DNA of 27,539 nucleotides from contig JAUUPT010000049.1 of NCBI GenBank assembly GCA_030843315.1, positions 1 through 27,539 of the forward strand, written 5' to 3'. Positions 6,883-16,057 of the stretch are shown here, in pieces (the stretch's first letter is position 1; every line of letters begins with the position of its first letter). The translations under genes and the position numbers were made by a program. The notes beneath the pieces are model-generated. The model saw only the letters and a list, made by a program, of their open reading frames with translations. It was not told the origin of the DNA and searched no databases. This DNA comes from Bacteroidaceae bacterium. GTDB lineage: Bacteria > Bacteroidota > Bacteroidia > Bacteroidales > Bacteroidaceae.

Positions 6883-9186
6883 TCAGAATGGATATCCTAC
6901 CGCAAAATGGAAAGCAAAGTCACGACCAAAATCCGGACGAATAATAGGATAACGCTTTTCACCTTTAGCCGGATTAATAGCTTTCATACCCCCGTCAAAA
7001 CGCAATACAAAGAAATCCAAATCCATACGCAGCCCCAAGCCATAAGCTACTGCAATCTGCTTATAAAATTTATCAACTTGGAACTTACCACCCGGCTGGT
7101 CCTTATAGTCACGCAGTGTCCAGATGTTTCCTGCATCTACAAAGACTGCTCCTCTGAATTTCCAGAACAAGCGCGTACGATACTCTATACTTGCATCCAG
7201 CTTTAAATCTCCCGACTGATTCAGAAAGTTACCACTATCGGAGAAAGAACCGGGTCCCAATTCACGAACCGACCATCCTCGCACACTGTTGGCGCCTCCC
7301 GAGAAATAACGTTTCTCAAAAGGAATCAGCGTGGCATTACCATAAGGGATAGCGATACCCGCACCCACATGAAATGCTAAAGAGTTACGATTATCTATAA
7401 CAAAGTTCTTGGCAAAATCAAAATCACCTTTCAAGTATTGGGCAAACGGAATGTTTAATAAGGTATATTCTCCTTGTTCGTTCTTTTTCAGCCGAGCCAT
7501 ATTGGCAATAGCATAAAGCAGGTTGCCGGCAGACTCAAAGTTGACTCGGATGGTATAGGAATTGCCAATCACTGCATTATTCATTAAAGCCCTTCCGGCA
7601 CTGTTGTATGTATAGCTATATCCGGTACGGACAATCAAACGGTTTTTGTAGTTATATTGCAGGATATAGTTCTGTTCCTGTTCCAGATACTTTTCCTTGA
7701 AGTCCGGATCTATCCAAGGCATATACAGATAGTTAATGTCCAGCAAGTCGATGCGGTGCTGCGAACGTTGTTGCTGTACTCCCCATTTATAACTCCATCC
7801 GGCTGATGCAACAATACGCATAAACTCCGGACGCATCTGATAATTGTATTGTAATCCAAGTTCGGAGGTGGCTCTAATCCTCCGCTTAAAATCATTGGAT
7901 ATGAACGGGAACATGAAACGCGGGAAATTGATGGTTGCTTCCGCACCAAGTTCTATGTAATCCTGATTCAGTCCGCTTTGTAACCCCGATACAGCTTCGT
8001 ACGCTCCACGCAGTCTAAGCATAAACGCCTCAGAACCTTTAAACAAATTCCGATGCTGGAAGGCTACAGATGCCGCAGCGCCCAAATCACCGGCAGAGTT
8101 TGTACCTTCTACTTCAAAAGAAACAGATTGGTGTCTGCTTTTTGTCAACATCACATAAGCATTCAGTTTGGCGCTGTCGCCCTGCTGTGTTTCAAAAAAG
8201 CGGATATTGGTATACTTCAAAGCCTGCAGGCGTCCGAAGTTGGAGTAAGTGCGCTGCACATTTTGCTCATTGTATAGTGCTCCCGGGACGATGCGCAAGT
8301 TATTAGTCAGTACTTTAGGACGCAGATACAACTTATCTTTATAATAAATGGGAAATCCTCTATAATGCAAGGAGTCATTTACTTCAATGCTACTCAAAGC
8401 AGAGGATTGCAACACATTGTAATCAGTAATAAGGCTTACTTTATTAATGGTATATTGACGATGATTTTGCGGTTCGTCTTCCCGGTGCTGCTTATAGAGA
8501 GCCAGATGCAGTGTCAAATCAACTAAATAAGTATTCCGCACGGTATCTGCAGTATAAGAAATATAATCCTTGTTGAATTTATAATACCCTTTCTGCAAAA
8601 GATTGCTCACAATGCGCTGGCGTTCTGCATCCAGCACATTGACGTCGAAATACATACCTTCGGATAAATAAGTTGACGCAGAATCCTGTCGTATATACTC
8701 TCTTATTTTATGATCTAAAATGTCATATTTTATCGTACGTACTTTATAAGGCTTACCGGTGGTGACCTTATAAGCCAATTTTATCTTTTTCTTTTTCGTT
8801 TGTAACAACGGCTCCACTTTGGCCCCCATATAGCCCATGTTCTGCACGGCTTTAGTCATTTCCTCGCTGGTGCGTTCCGTATCTTCCTCACTATAAATGA
8901 CGGGAGCATCTCCCAGCTTGCGCAAAGTGCGGTTTATCCAGCGCGTAGAGTCGCGCCCGGACCAATTATAGACATACAACTGCGTTTTTATCAAACTAAA
9001 CCACTTGGAGTTAGGATTCTGACGAACATATAATGACAGGTTGGATGGCTTCACTTCCTTATTATCGGTATGTATGCGCACTTCATCCAGCAAATACGAA
9101 CCATCCGGCACATATTTGGTAGAAGAACAAGAAGCCAATAAAAGTACAACAGTAGCGAGTATCGCGTAGCAGAAGCCTTTATTCAT
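6883..9186 (-). CDS. tamL: TamL-like outer-membrane lipoprotein barrel (BamA/TamA superfamily)
   Basis: The 767-residue protein starts with a lipoprotein signal (lipobox LLASC, Cys 20), which separates TamL from BamA and TamA. N-terminal POTRA-like segments (about 25-330) follow, including YLLDEVRIHTDNKEVKPSNL and YKVRTIKYDILDHKIREYIR. A 16-stranded-type barrel starts near residue 370, with the loop 6 motif FSGGANSVRGWSVRELGPGS and a C-terminal phenylalanine after FHFAVGY. In Bacteroidota TamL partners with TamB in envelope biogenesis; no tamB is in this window, so the partner lies elsewhere. I name it by domain order only. It diverges from the RNA methyltransferase gene. Confidence 0.85.
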   Translation of the reverse strand: MNKGFCYAILATVVLLLASCSSTKYVPDGSYLLDEVRIHTDNKEVKPSNLSLYVRQNPNSKWFSLIKTQLYVYNWSGRDSTRWINRTLRKLGDAPVIYSEEDTERTSEEMTKAVQNMGYMGAKVEPLLQTKKKKIKLAYKVTTGKPYKVRTIKYDILDHKIREYIRQDSASTYLSEGMYFDVNVLDAERQRIVSNLLQKGYYKFNKDYISYTADTVRNTYLVDLTLHLALYKQHREDEPQNHRQYTINKVSLITDYNVLQSSALSSIEVNDSLHYRGFPIYYKDKLYLRPKVLTNNLRIVPGALYNEQNVQRTYSNFGRLQALKYTNIRFFETQQGDSAKLNAYVMLTKSRHQSVSFEVEGTNSAGDLGAAASVAFQHRNLFKGSEAFMLRLRGAYEAVSGLQSGLNQDYIELGAEATINFPRFMFPFISNDFKRRIRATSELGLQYNYQMRPEFMRIVASAGWSYKWGVQQQRSQHRIDLLDINYLYMPWIDPDFKEKYLEQEQNYILQYNYKNRLIVRTGYSYTYNSAGRALMNNAVIGNSYTIRVNFESAGNLLYAIANMARLKKNEQGEYTLLNIPFAQYLKGDFDFAKNFVIDNRNSLAFHVGAGIAIPYGNATLIPFEKRYFSGGANSVRGWSVRELGPGSFSDSGNFLNQSGDLKLDASIEYRTRLFWKFRGAVFVDAGNIWTLRDYKDQPGGKFQVDKFYKQIAVAYGLGLRMDLDFFVLRFDGGMKAINPAKGEKRYPIIRPDFGRDFAFHFAVGYPF

Positions 9187-9272
9187 AAAAATAATCGATT
9201 GCGCATTAATAGCTACAAATATACTTGTATTTTTTTGTTCCCGAAATAAAAACGCCGGAAGAGTGTCGAGTT

Positions 9273-9304
9273 TTTGATTATATAGAAATAATCATGTATT
9301 TTTG
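9273..9304 (+). promoter_or_regulatory. Promoter of the SpoU/TrmH methyltransferase gene
   Basis: TTTG at 9273-9276, 20 bases, then TATTTTTG at 9297-9304 fit the Bacteroides consensus. The predicted start near 9311 leaves about 15 bases before ATG 9326 and excludes a longer frame beginning with TTG at 9302. Confidence 0.6.
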
Positions 9305-9325
9305 TCAAACAATAACATTTATCCT

Positions 9326-10087
9326 ATGGCACTAAGCAAAAACCGCATTAAATATATCCATTCGCTGGAACTGAAAAAGAACCGGAAAGCCGATAAAGTA
9401 TTTCTGGCAGAAGGTCCTAAACTTGTAGGCGATTTATTGGAACATTTTCCTTGTAGCTTCCTGATAGCTACCGGCGAGTGGTTATCCAAAAACAACCCTT
9501 TCTCTGTTGACGATATTACAGAAGTATCGGAAGAAGAACTGTCTCGTGCCAGTTTGCTGAAAACGCCCCAACAGGTATTGGCCGTGTTCCGGCAACCGGA
9601 TGATGAATGGAATGCATCCATCATTAATAACTCCCTTTGTCTTGCATTGGATGATGTGCAAGATCCCGGTAATTTGGGAACCATCATCCGCCTTGCCGAC
9701 TGGTTTGGAATAGAACACATATTCTGCTCTCCAAACACAGTAGATGTATATAATCCCAAAACCGTGCAGGCAACTATGGGAGGCATTGCACGTGTAAAGC
9801 TCCACTATACTCCCCTGCCCGAGCTGATCAGTTCTTTAAAAGACATCCCTGTATACGGAACGTTCCTGGATGGAGAAAACATGTATACACAGCCTCTTAC
9901 TTCGCATGGATTGATTGTTATGGGTAATGAAGGCAACGGCATAGGAAAAGAAGTGGAACAACTCATCAACCGCAAGTTATACATACCGAACTATCCCGCA
10001 GACCGCGAAACATCCGAGTCTCTGAATGTGGCTATTGCTACCGCAGTTGTCTGCGCTGAGTTCCGGCGACAGGCTGCATCGTTGTGA
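9326..10087 (+). CDS. SpoU/TrmH-family RNA 2'-O-ribose methyltransferase
   Basis: The 253-residue protein has a short N-terminal RNA-binding segment (KVFLAEGPKLVGDLLE, the SpoU substrate-binding type) and a C-terminal SPOUT domain with the trefoil knot. Motif 1 is ALDDVQDPGNLGTIIRLADW, with the catalytic N-x-G-x-x-x-R. The mid motif is KTVQATMGGIARV, motif 2 is IVMGNEGNGIG, and motif 3 is SLNVAIATAVVCAEFRR. Such enzymes methylate a ribose in 23S rRNA or tRNA using S-adenosylmethionine; which base is modified cannot be told from sequence. Its last 50 bases overlap the end of the convergent small gene on the minus strand. Confidence 0.9.
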   Translation: MALSKNRIKYIHSLELKKNRKADKVFLAEGPKLVGDLLEHFPCSFLIATGEWLSKNNPFSVDDITEVSEEELSRASLLKTPQQVLAVFRQPDDEWNASIINNSLCLALDDVQDPGNLGTIIRLADWFGIEHIFCSPNTVDVYNPKTVQATMGGIARVKLHYTPLPELISSLKDIPVYGTFLDGENMYTQPLTSHGLIVMGNEGNGIGKEVEQLINRKLYIPNYPADRETSESLNVAIATAVVCAEFRRQAASL

Positions 10088-10370
10088 AGTCAAAAGGGGA
10101 AAATAAATAAGGCGTTAAAAAGGGAAGTTTCTCTTTTATGCTTTCAGGAACGGATGATAATATGAAAGTAGTATCAAAAGTAGTAGTTTCTTCGCTTTGC
10201 TCCAGATGACAGAGCAAAGCAATTACACCGGATAACCATTCCGTATCCTCTATTTCCTCTGTCAATGGAAAAATATGCTTCACACACTCCCCTTCCATCT
10301 CTATGGCATGCTGCTTTAAATAGCCATACCCCGGAAGAAACAGAAAATGCGAAGCATACCGTTTCATCAT
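10038..10370 (-). CDS. Small conserved-looking protein of unknown function, last gene of the ileS-lspA operon
   Basis: The 110-residue protein lies 8 bases after the DUF4296 gene, and its C-terminal 16 codons are antisense to the end of the methyltransferase gene. I do not firmly recognise it. Its first 55 residues (YASHFLFLPGYGYLKQHAIE, then FPLTEEIEDTEWLSGVIALL) resemble the N-terminal beta segment that precedes the metal-binding part of amidohydrolases of the type SAHYIF..G..LKNGIIE..., but no metal-binding HxH or catalytic Asp domain follows. It could be a remnant or a small stand-alone domain. A second ATG one codon later (10367) is equally possible. No signal peptide or membrane segment is visible. 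Confidence 0.6.
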   Translation of the reverse strand: MMKRYASHFLFLPGYGYLKQHAIEMEGECVKHIFPLTEEIEDTEWLSGVIALLCHLEQSEETTTFDTTFILSSVPESIKEKLPFLTPYLFSPFDFTTMQPVAGTQRRQLR

Positions 10371-10378
10371 CAGTTCCC

Positions 10379-11335
10379 CTATTTTCGTGGTTTTTCTATT
10401 TCCCTCATCGTAGGACGAGGACGGACATTTCGCCAGTTTGTAGTAGCACCTTCCTGCTCTTGAGTATTTATCGTCTTAACCTCAGCAGGTTTCTTTTTAA
10501 TGCTATCTTTACCTATACTGTCAGCAGCTTGCTGGAGGCTGTCTTTCGGAGCAATCACCAAACTATCCGTTGCATGATAACGCATCAGAGAGATTCGGTC
10601 GGCCAATAGAGGTTGCTGAGAAGTCTGCATCGGATAGTAAATGAATCCGCGTACCTCTTTTATCTTTCCTAAAGTGTCGGCAGACAGACTGATAGTTTCA
10701 ATACCTGCATTTTTTATCTTTTGAATAGCACTAACAACACTGTCATTCTTTTCATAAAGAATCTGCATTGCCATCAAAGGAGCATGTATGCTATCCGGCA
10801 CACCATTATGGAAACGGAAACGCACGCTCCAGCGCAACGTATCTCTGTCGTAAAAGTTGGTATCCGAAGGTAAAGTAAAGGTAAGTTTATTATCCAAAGG
10901 CATTCCCGTCAACTGATAGATATGTTGCCATATCCATACGTCAATGCTATCACCGGGAAGAGATTCTTTAGGCTTATTATCACGCAGGGCAATCAAGTGA
11001 TTGATACCGTCTCTTTCGGCTTTCAACCGCAGGTTTACCTTTTCATAAATCTTAGTAAGAGTTTCCGGATTGCGGGCATACCAAACCATAGAAGAGTCAA
11101 AATCGGCCTGGGTAATGCCATATTTCTTGAAAACCGATTCAATGTACAGCACTCGCTTGTAGCTCTCGTTATACGTAACTTCTTCTCCCATAGCCTTCGC
11201 TATGTGATAGTCATAGAGTAGGTTCTCCATCTTGGCATCCGGCAGGACGGTTTTAGGTCTTTTCACCTGACAAGCCGTCAAACAGAATGCCAAAAGGATT
11301 ACGCTATACCATTGAATTCGATTCTTTCCTTTCAT
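10379..11335 (-). CDS. DUF4296 family lipoprotein
   Basis: The 318-residue protein has a lipoprotein signal with lipobox CLTAC (Cys 22). The DUF4296 domain sits at about 30-115: LPDAKMENLLYDYHIAKAMG, then YIESVFKKYGITQADFDSSM and WYARNPETLTKIYEKVNLRL. A beta-rich region follows to about 245, and a charged, low-complexity C-terminus rich in Lys, Pro and Glu (245-318). The domain is restricted to Bacteroidota and its role is unknown. Its start overlaps the lspA stop by 4 bases (ATGA), so the lipoprotein and the lipoprotein signal peptidase are translationally coupled. Confidence 0.87.
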   Translation of the reverse strand: MKGKNRIQWYSVILLAFCLTACQVKRPKTVLPDAKMENLLYDYHIAKAMGEEVTYNESYKRVLYIESVFKKYGITQADFDSSMVWYARNPETLTKIYEKVNLRLKAERDGINHLIALRDNKPKESLPGDSIDVWIWQHIYQLTGMPLDNKLTFTLPSDTNFYDRDTLRWSVRFRFHNGVPDSIHAPLMAMQILYEKNDSVVSAIQKIKNAGIETISLSADTLGKIKEVRGFIYYPMQTSQQPLLADRISLMRYHATDSLVIAPKDSLQQAADSIGKDSIKKKPAEVKTINTQEQEGATTNWRNVRPRPTMREIEKPRK

Positions 11336-11961
11336 GATTTCTTTATGGCATGATAGGAGTCATTCAAATATTTACTGTAGAATAACAACAAAGCAATAAT
11401 ACCACAACTGATTGCCGCATCAGCAAAATTAAAAATCGGACTGAAGAATATAAAATGTTCTCCTCCTATAAACGGCATCCATTCGGGCCAGTTTGTATCA
11501 ATAATAGGGAAATAGAACATATCCACTACCTTTCCGTAAAACAACGGAGCATATCCGCCTCCTTCAGGCATGAAAGAAGCGATTTGTGCATGAGTGCTTT
11601 CACTAAACAGTACACCATAGAATACACTGTCAATGATATTACCCAAAGCTCCGGTCAGAATCAAGGAGACACAGATTATAAATCCGGTTTTCATGCCTTG
11701 CTTCACAAACTTATATAAAAACCATCCTATTACAGTAACCGCAATGATACGGAAAGAAGTAAGAAACAGTTTGCCGAATATTTCCATACCGAAAGCCATA
11801 CCATTATTCTCTGTAAAATAGATATAGAACCAATCAGTAACACGTATGCTTTCATGCCAATACATGTGTGTCTTAATCCATACCTTTATTATCTGATCGA
11901 TAATCAGTACAGAGAAAATGGTAAATAATGCTATACGGCCTTTCGTAAGAAGTTTACCCAT
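11332..11961 (-). CDS. lspA: Lipoprotein signal peptidase (signal peptidase II)
   Basis: The 209-residue inner-membrane aspartyl protease cleaves the signal peptide before the lipidated Cys of prolipoproteins. Four hydrophobic helices are visible. The family motifs are IDQIIK with Asp 22, ENNGMAFG at 51-58, GNIIDS with catalytic Asp 111, and FNFADAAI with catalytic Asp 181. The 70 residues between the two catalytic Asp are far longer than the roughly 20 in enterobacterial enzymes. They include a periplasmic insertion (about 118-172, with AQIASFMPEGGGYAP and a Trp/Pro-rich part) that I believe is usual for Bacteroidota. It lies 2 bases after the TraR/DksA-like gene. Confidence 0.95.
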   Translation of the reverse strand: MGKLLTKGRIALFTIFSVLIIDQIIKVWIKTHMYWHESIRVTDWFYIYFTENNGMAFGMEIFGKLFLTSFRIIAVTVIGWFLYKFVKQGMKTGFIICVSLILTGALGNIIDSVFYGVLFSESTHAQIASFMPEGGGYAPLFYGKVVDMFYFPIIDTNWPEWMPFIGGEHFIFFSPIFNFADAAISCGIIALLLFYSKYLNDSYHAIKKS

Positions 11962-11963
11962 TA

Positions 11964-12344
11964 TTATTTCTTACCATTATTTTTAGCTTCAATGCTCAAT
12001 GTAGCATGAGGCACGGCACGCAAGCGTTCTGCCGGAATCAACTTACCGGTTTCACGGCAAATACCATACGTTTTATTCTCAATACGCACCAAAGCAGCCT
12101 GCAAGCCTTGAATAAACTTCAACTGGCGTTGTGCCAGGCGTGTAGTTTCTTCTTTGGATAAGGTATTGGCACCTTCTTCCAAGACTTTATACGTAGGAGA
12201 TGTATCATCGGTATCATTACCGTCTGCACCCGTCAGGCTGGCCTTCAACAACTCATAGTCACGTTGTGCCAACTCTAACTTTTCCATAATAATTGCGCGG
12301 AATTCTTCCAATTCAGCATCAGAGTATCTTGTCTTTTCTGCCAT
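11964..12344 (-). CDS. TraR/DksA-like protein with degenerate zinc finger
   Basis: The 126-residue protein has an acidic N-terminal coiled-coil region (about 9-38 and 61-92) and a DksA-type C-terminal finger fold, YGICRETGKLIPAERLRAVP. DksA and TraR proteins bind in the RNA polymerase secondary channel. Of the four zinc-binding Cys in C-x2-C-x17-C-x2-C, only the first is kept (Cys 96). The others are Thr 99, Ser 117 and Ala 120, so zinc binding in the usual way is not possible. The spacing is fully preserved, so the fold is probably kept. Acidic residues DGNDTDD (41-47) lie near the expected coiled-coil tip. It sits 23 bases after ileS and 2 bases before lspA. Confidence 0.85.
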   Translation of the reverse strand: MAEKTRYSDAELEEFRAIIMEKLELAQRDYELLKASLTGADGNDTDDTSPTYKVLEEGANTLSKEETTRLAQRQLKFIQGLQAALVRIENKTYGICRETGKLIPAERLRAVPHATLSIEAKNNGKK

Positions 12345-12367
12345 AATGAAATGTGTGTTTTTAGTAA

Positions 12368-15300
12368 TTATTCTTTTACAACGTTTACATACAAAGAGAA
12401 ATCGTCGAAATTAAGTTCTGTACCGTTTTCTATATTGTCTGCCAGCGTCAACGAGGTTCCTAAAACCTGGTTACAAATATAGTCTTTATATTCGTTTACC
12501 GCATCATCTGTTTGGGGATTTTTCGATAACGTAATATTTATTTTGTCAGTTATCTCAAAACCGCTTGATTTGCGGATATTCTGAATACGATTCACCAATT
12601 CCCGGGCAATACCTTCACGACGAAGTTCCTCGGTTACGGTAACCTCCAAAGCTACAGTCAACTTTCCTTCATTAGCTACCAGCCATCCAGGGATGTCTTC
12701 ACTGAAGATTTCGACATCGGACGTCTCAATGATTGCAGCACCGCCATCCAGGTTTAAAGTATAAGAACCGTTCTTTTCCAACTCAGCAATTGCTTCCTGA
12801 GACATTTCTGTTACAGCAGCGGCAACAGCCTTCATCTGCTTTCCGAATTTCGGTCCCAGCTTCTTGAAGTCACATTTCACTTTCTTCACCAGCACACCGG
12901 CAGCACCATCCACGAACTTGATTTCCTTCACATTTACTTCGTTCATGATAAGTGCTTTCACAGCTTCAATGTGAGCACGTTGCTCTTCGTCCACTACCGG
13001 CACCATGATACACTGCAGCGGTTGACGAACCTTGATATTCACCTTACGGCGCAGAGCCAATACCATGGAAGTAACATCTTGTGCCATCTGCATACGGGCT
13101 TCCAGTTCCTTGTCTATCATTTCTTCCTTGCATTCAGGGAATTTAGCCAAGTGAACAGAAACCACATTGTCACGTCCTGTCGCTGAAATCAAATCCATAT
13201 ACAATCTGTCAGCATAGAACGGAGCAATAGGTGACATCAGTTTAGCAACTGTTTCCAGGCATGTATAAAGAGTCTGGAAAGCAGACAGCTTGTCCTGCGT
13301 CATACCACCACCCCAGAAACGTTTACGATTCAAACGCACATACCAGTTGGAGAGGTTGTCATTCACGAAATCGGAGATAAGGCGTCCGGCCTTTGTCGGC
13401 TCATATTCATTATAGCAAGTATCTACTTCCTTCACCAATGTGTTCAGTACAGAAAGAATCCAGCGGTCAATTTCCGGGCGTTCTGCCATAGGCACTTCAG
13501 CTTCCTTGTATTCAAATCCGTCCACATTGGCATAGAGGGCAAAGAATGAATATGTATTATATAAGGTACCGAAGAATTTACGGCGCACCTCTTCTATTCC
13601 ATCCACGTCGAACTTCAAGTTATCCCACGGAGATGAGTTCGTAATCATGTACCAACGCAATGGGTCGGAACCGTATTTCTCAATCGTAGTAAACGGATCG
13701 ACGGCATTGCCCAAACGCTTGGACATTTTATTGCCATTCTTGTCGAGAACCAACCCGTTAGAGATTACTGCTTTATACGATATACTGTCGAACACCATTG
13801 TGGCAATAGCATGCAGCGTAAAGAACCAGCCACGAGTCTGGTCTACACCTTCAGCAATGAAATCGGCAGGATATATCTGATGGCTATCCAGTAATTCCTT
13901 GTTTTCGAACGGATAGTGTACCTGCGCATACGGCATGGCGCCGGAATCGAACCATACGTCTATCAAGTCCGTTTCACGCTTCATCGGCATTCCGTCTTTA
14001 GAAACAAGGATAACATCGTCTACATAAGGACGGTGCAAGTCTATCTTATCATAGTTTTCTTGCGTATATACCCCCGGCTGGAAACCTTTATCCTTGTAAG
14101 GATTGGACTTCATCAGTCCGGCAGCCACCGATTTCTCTATTTCGTGATACAACTCTTCTACAGACTCAATGCATATTTCTTCGCTACCATCTTCTGTGCG
14201 CCAGATGGGCAGCGGAGTGCCCCAGTAACGAGAGCGGCTCAAGTTCCAGTCATTCAGGTTTTCCAGCCACTTGCCGAAACGTCCTGTACCGGTGCTTTCC
14301 GGTTTCCAGTTGATAGTCTTGTTCAGTTCCATCATACGCTCCTTGCACGCAGTACTGCGGATGAACCAGCTATCCAACGGATAGTACAATACCGGTTTGT
14401 CCGTACGCCAGCAGTGCGGATAGTTGTGCACATGTTTCTCTATCTTGAATGCCAGGTTACTGGTCTTCATCATCATACAGATTTCGATATCCAGCGACTC
14501 GGCAGCCTGTGCAGCCAACTCATCGTACTTGCCGTCGACAGTAAACTTCGGGTCGTAGGCGTTCTTCACCCACTTGCCTTGATATTCTTTATATGTATCT
14601 ACATCGACACATTCCTTCACAAATTTCTCATCCAGTTCATCCAGCAGATAGAACTTACCGGTAAGATCGACCATCGGACGGGTTTCTCCTCTCTTGTTGA
14701 TCATGAACAAGGAAGGTATGCCGGCAGCGCGGGCCACATTAGCATCGTCCGCACCAAATGTCGGAGCAATATGTACGATACCCGTACCATCTTCAGTCGT
14801 TACATAGTCACCCGGGATTACGCGGAAACCTTTATCACTAACGCTCCAATTACCATCTTCAGATACATTGACAGGCTTCACCCACGGAATAAGTTGCTCA
14901 TATTCCATGCCCAGCAGGTCAGTACCTTTATATTCGGCTACCACTTTGAATGGAATCAACTTATCACCGGCCTTATAATCCTCTAATGCAAGCTCTTCTG
15001 CTTTTTTATTGAAGTGAGTATAAAGCAAAGCTTTAGCCAATACCACGGTCATTTTCTCACCCGTATAGCCATTATAGGTCTGCACGGCTACATAGTCAAT
15101 CTTCGGACCTACGCAGAGTGCTGTGTTAGAAGGCAATGTCCACGGAGTAGTGGTCCATGCGATGAAGTAAGGAGTACCCCACTCTGCCATTTCAGGCTTC
15201 GGGTTCTTCATCTTGAACTGTCCTACCACGGTGGTATCTTTCACGTCGCGATAGCAGCCGGGCTGGTTCAGTTCATGAGAGCTAAGTCCCGTACCGGCAG

Positions 15301-15856
15301 CCGGAGAATACGGCTGAATAGTATATCCTTTATAAAGAAGTCCTTTCTTATGAAGCTGCTTCAGCAACCACCACAGAGTTTCGATATAGCGGTTATCATA
15401 GGTGATATAAGGATCGGTCATATCTACCCAGTAGCCCATCTTATGCGTCAGGTCCTCCCACTCTTTAGTGAACTTCATGACGTCTTTGCGACAAGCAGCA
15501 TTGTATTCAGCTACAGAGATGGTCTTGCCGATATCTTCTTTCGTGATGCCAAGTGCCTTCTCCACACCCAGTTCCACCGGAAGTCCGTGTGTGTCCCAGC
15601 CAGCTTTACGCTTCACCTGAAAACCTTTCATAGTTTTATAACGGCAGAAAATGTCCTTAATGGAACGAGCCATCACGTGGTGAATACCCGGCATACCATT
15701 AGCCGAGGGGGGCCCTTCGTAAAATACGAAAGAAGGACAACCTTCACGTTCTGTCATACTCTTGGCGAAAACCCGGTTTTCATCCCATTTCTTCAACACT
15801 TCCTTGTTTACCTGCGAGAGGTCGAATTGTGAATACTCAACAAACTTCTTTGCCAT
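12368..15856 (-). CDS. ileS: Isoleucyl-tRNA synthetase
   Basis: The 1162-residue class I synthetase charges tRNA-Ile in the cytoplasm. The ATP-binding HIGH motif appears as GIHH at 57-60 after FYEGPPSANGMP, and KMSKR appears as GNKMSKRLGN near residue 709. The CP1 editing domain lies between, with WTTTPWTLPSNTALCVGP and GTGIVHIAPTFGADD. The C-terminal part has the anticodon-binding helical domain and a long extension (about 1000-1162) without a Cys4 zinc finger. Together with the length this matches the IleS2-like group shared with eukaryotic cytosolic enzymes and often linked to mupirocin tolerance (family knowledge, not tested here). It heads the operon with TraR/DksA-like, lspA, DUF4296 and a small unknown gene. 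Confidence 0.96.
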   Translation of the reverse strand: MAKKFVEYSQFDLSQVNKEVLKKWDENRVFAKSMTEREGCPSFVFYEGPPSANGMPGIHHVMARSIKDIFCRYKTMKGFQVKRKAGWDTHGLPVELGVEKALGITKEDIGKTISVAEYNAACRKDVMKFTKEWEDLTHKMGYWVDMTDPYITYDNRYIETLWWLLKQLHKKGLLYKGYTIQPYSPAAGTGLSSHELNQPGCYRDVKDTTVVGQFKMKNPKPEMAEWGTPYFIAWTTTPWTLPSNTALCVGPKIDYVAVQTYNGYTGEKMTVVLAKALLYTHFNKKAEELALEDYKAGDKLIPFKVVAEYKGTDLLGMEYEQLIPWVKPVNVSEDGNWSVSDKGFRVIPGDYVTTEDGTGIVHIAPTFGADDANVARAAGIPSLFMINKRGETRPMVDLTGKFYLLDELDEKFVKECVDVDTYKEYQGKWVKNAYDPKFTVDGKYDELAAQAAESLDIEICMMMKTSNLAFKIEKHVHNYPHCWRTDKPVLYYPLDSWFIRSTACKERMMELNKTINWKPESTGTGRFGKWLENLNDWNLSRSRYWGTPLPIWRTEDGSEEICIESVEELYHEIEKSVAAGLMKSNPYKDKGFQPGVYTQENYDKIDLHRPYVDDVILVSKDGMPMKRETDLIDVWFDSGAMPYAQVHYPFENKELLDSHQIYPADFIAEGVDQTRGWFFTLHAIATMVFDSISYKAVISNGLVLDKNGNKMSKRLGNAVDPFTTIEKYGSDPLRWYMITNSSPWDNLKFDVDGIEEVRRKFFGTLYNTYSFFALYANVDGFEYKEAEVPMAERPEIDRWILSVLNTLVKEVDTCYNEYEPTKAGRLISDFVNDNLSNWYVRLNRKRFWGGGMTQDKLSAFQTLYTCLETVAKLMSPIAPFYADRLYMDLISATGRDNVVSVHLAKFPECKEEMIDKELEARMQMAQDVTSMVLALRRKVNIKVRQPLQCIMVPVVDEEQRAHIEAVKALIMNEVNVKEIKFVDGAAGVLVKKVKCDFKKLGPKFGKQMKAVAAAVTEMSQEAIAELEKNGSYTLNLDGGAAIIETSDVEIFSEDIPGWLVANEGKLTVALEVTVTEELRREGIARELVNRIQNIRKSSGFEITDKINITLSKNPQTDDAVNEYKDYICNQVLGTSLTLADNIENGTELNFDDFSLYVNVVKE

Positions 15857-15942
15857 CTTTTATATCTGATTTTACTATTTACAACTTACAATAGAAGCTA
15901 CCTTCCTATCATTTAGGAGATACCCTCTTTATTTTAAGGGTG

Positions 15943-15950
15943 CAAATTTA
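15943..15950 (-). promoter_or_regulatory. -7 box upstream of ileS
   Basis: On the minus strand TAAATTTG matches TAnnTTTG exactly, giving a leader of about 80 bases before ATG 15856. The leader holds only short weak stems (for example ACCCT/AGGGT on the plus strand at 15922-15941). I see no T-box or other known amino acid riboswitch. Confidence 0.42.
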
Positions 15951-16057
15951 CAAAAAACTTAGAGAAAAGAGCATTTTGAGAAGAAAAAACAAAGAAAATG
16001 ATGAAACAGCAAACGGGACTTGCCAATAAAGAGGATGCATCAAAACCGAGAACAGGG

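Noticed and set aside
9302..9325. TTG start for the RNA methyltransferase
   Set aside because: It falls within the -7 box of the promoter, so it would not be transcribed.
13916..14986. Long plus-strand frame of 356 codons antisense to ileS (also 15014-15832)
   Set aside because: They mirror strongly conserved ileS coding sequence and show no domain, signal peptide or promoter.
15857..15950. T-box or other riboswitch in the ileS leader
   Set aside because: The leader is short, lacks the T-box sequence and terminator, and such elements are not typical of Bacteroidota.
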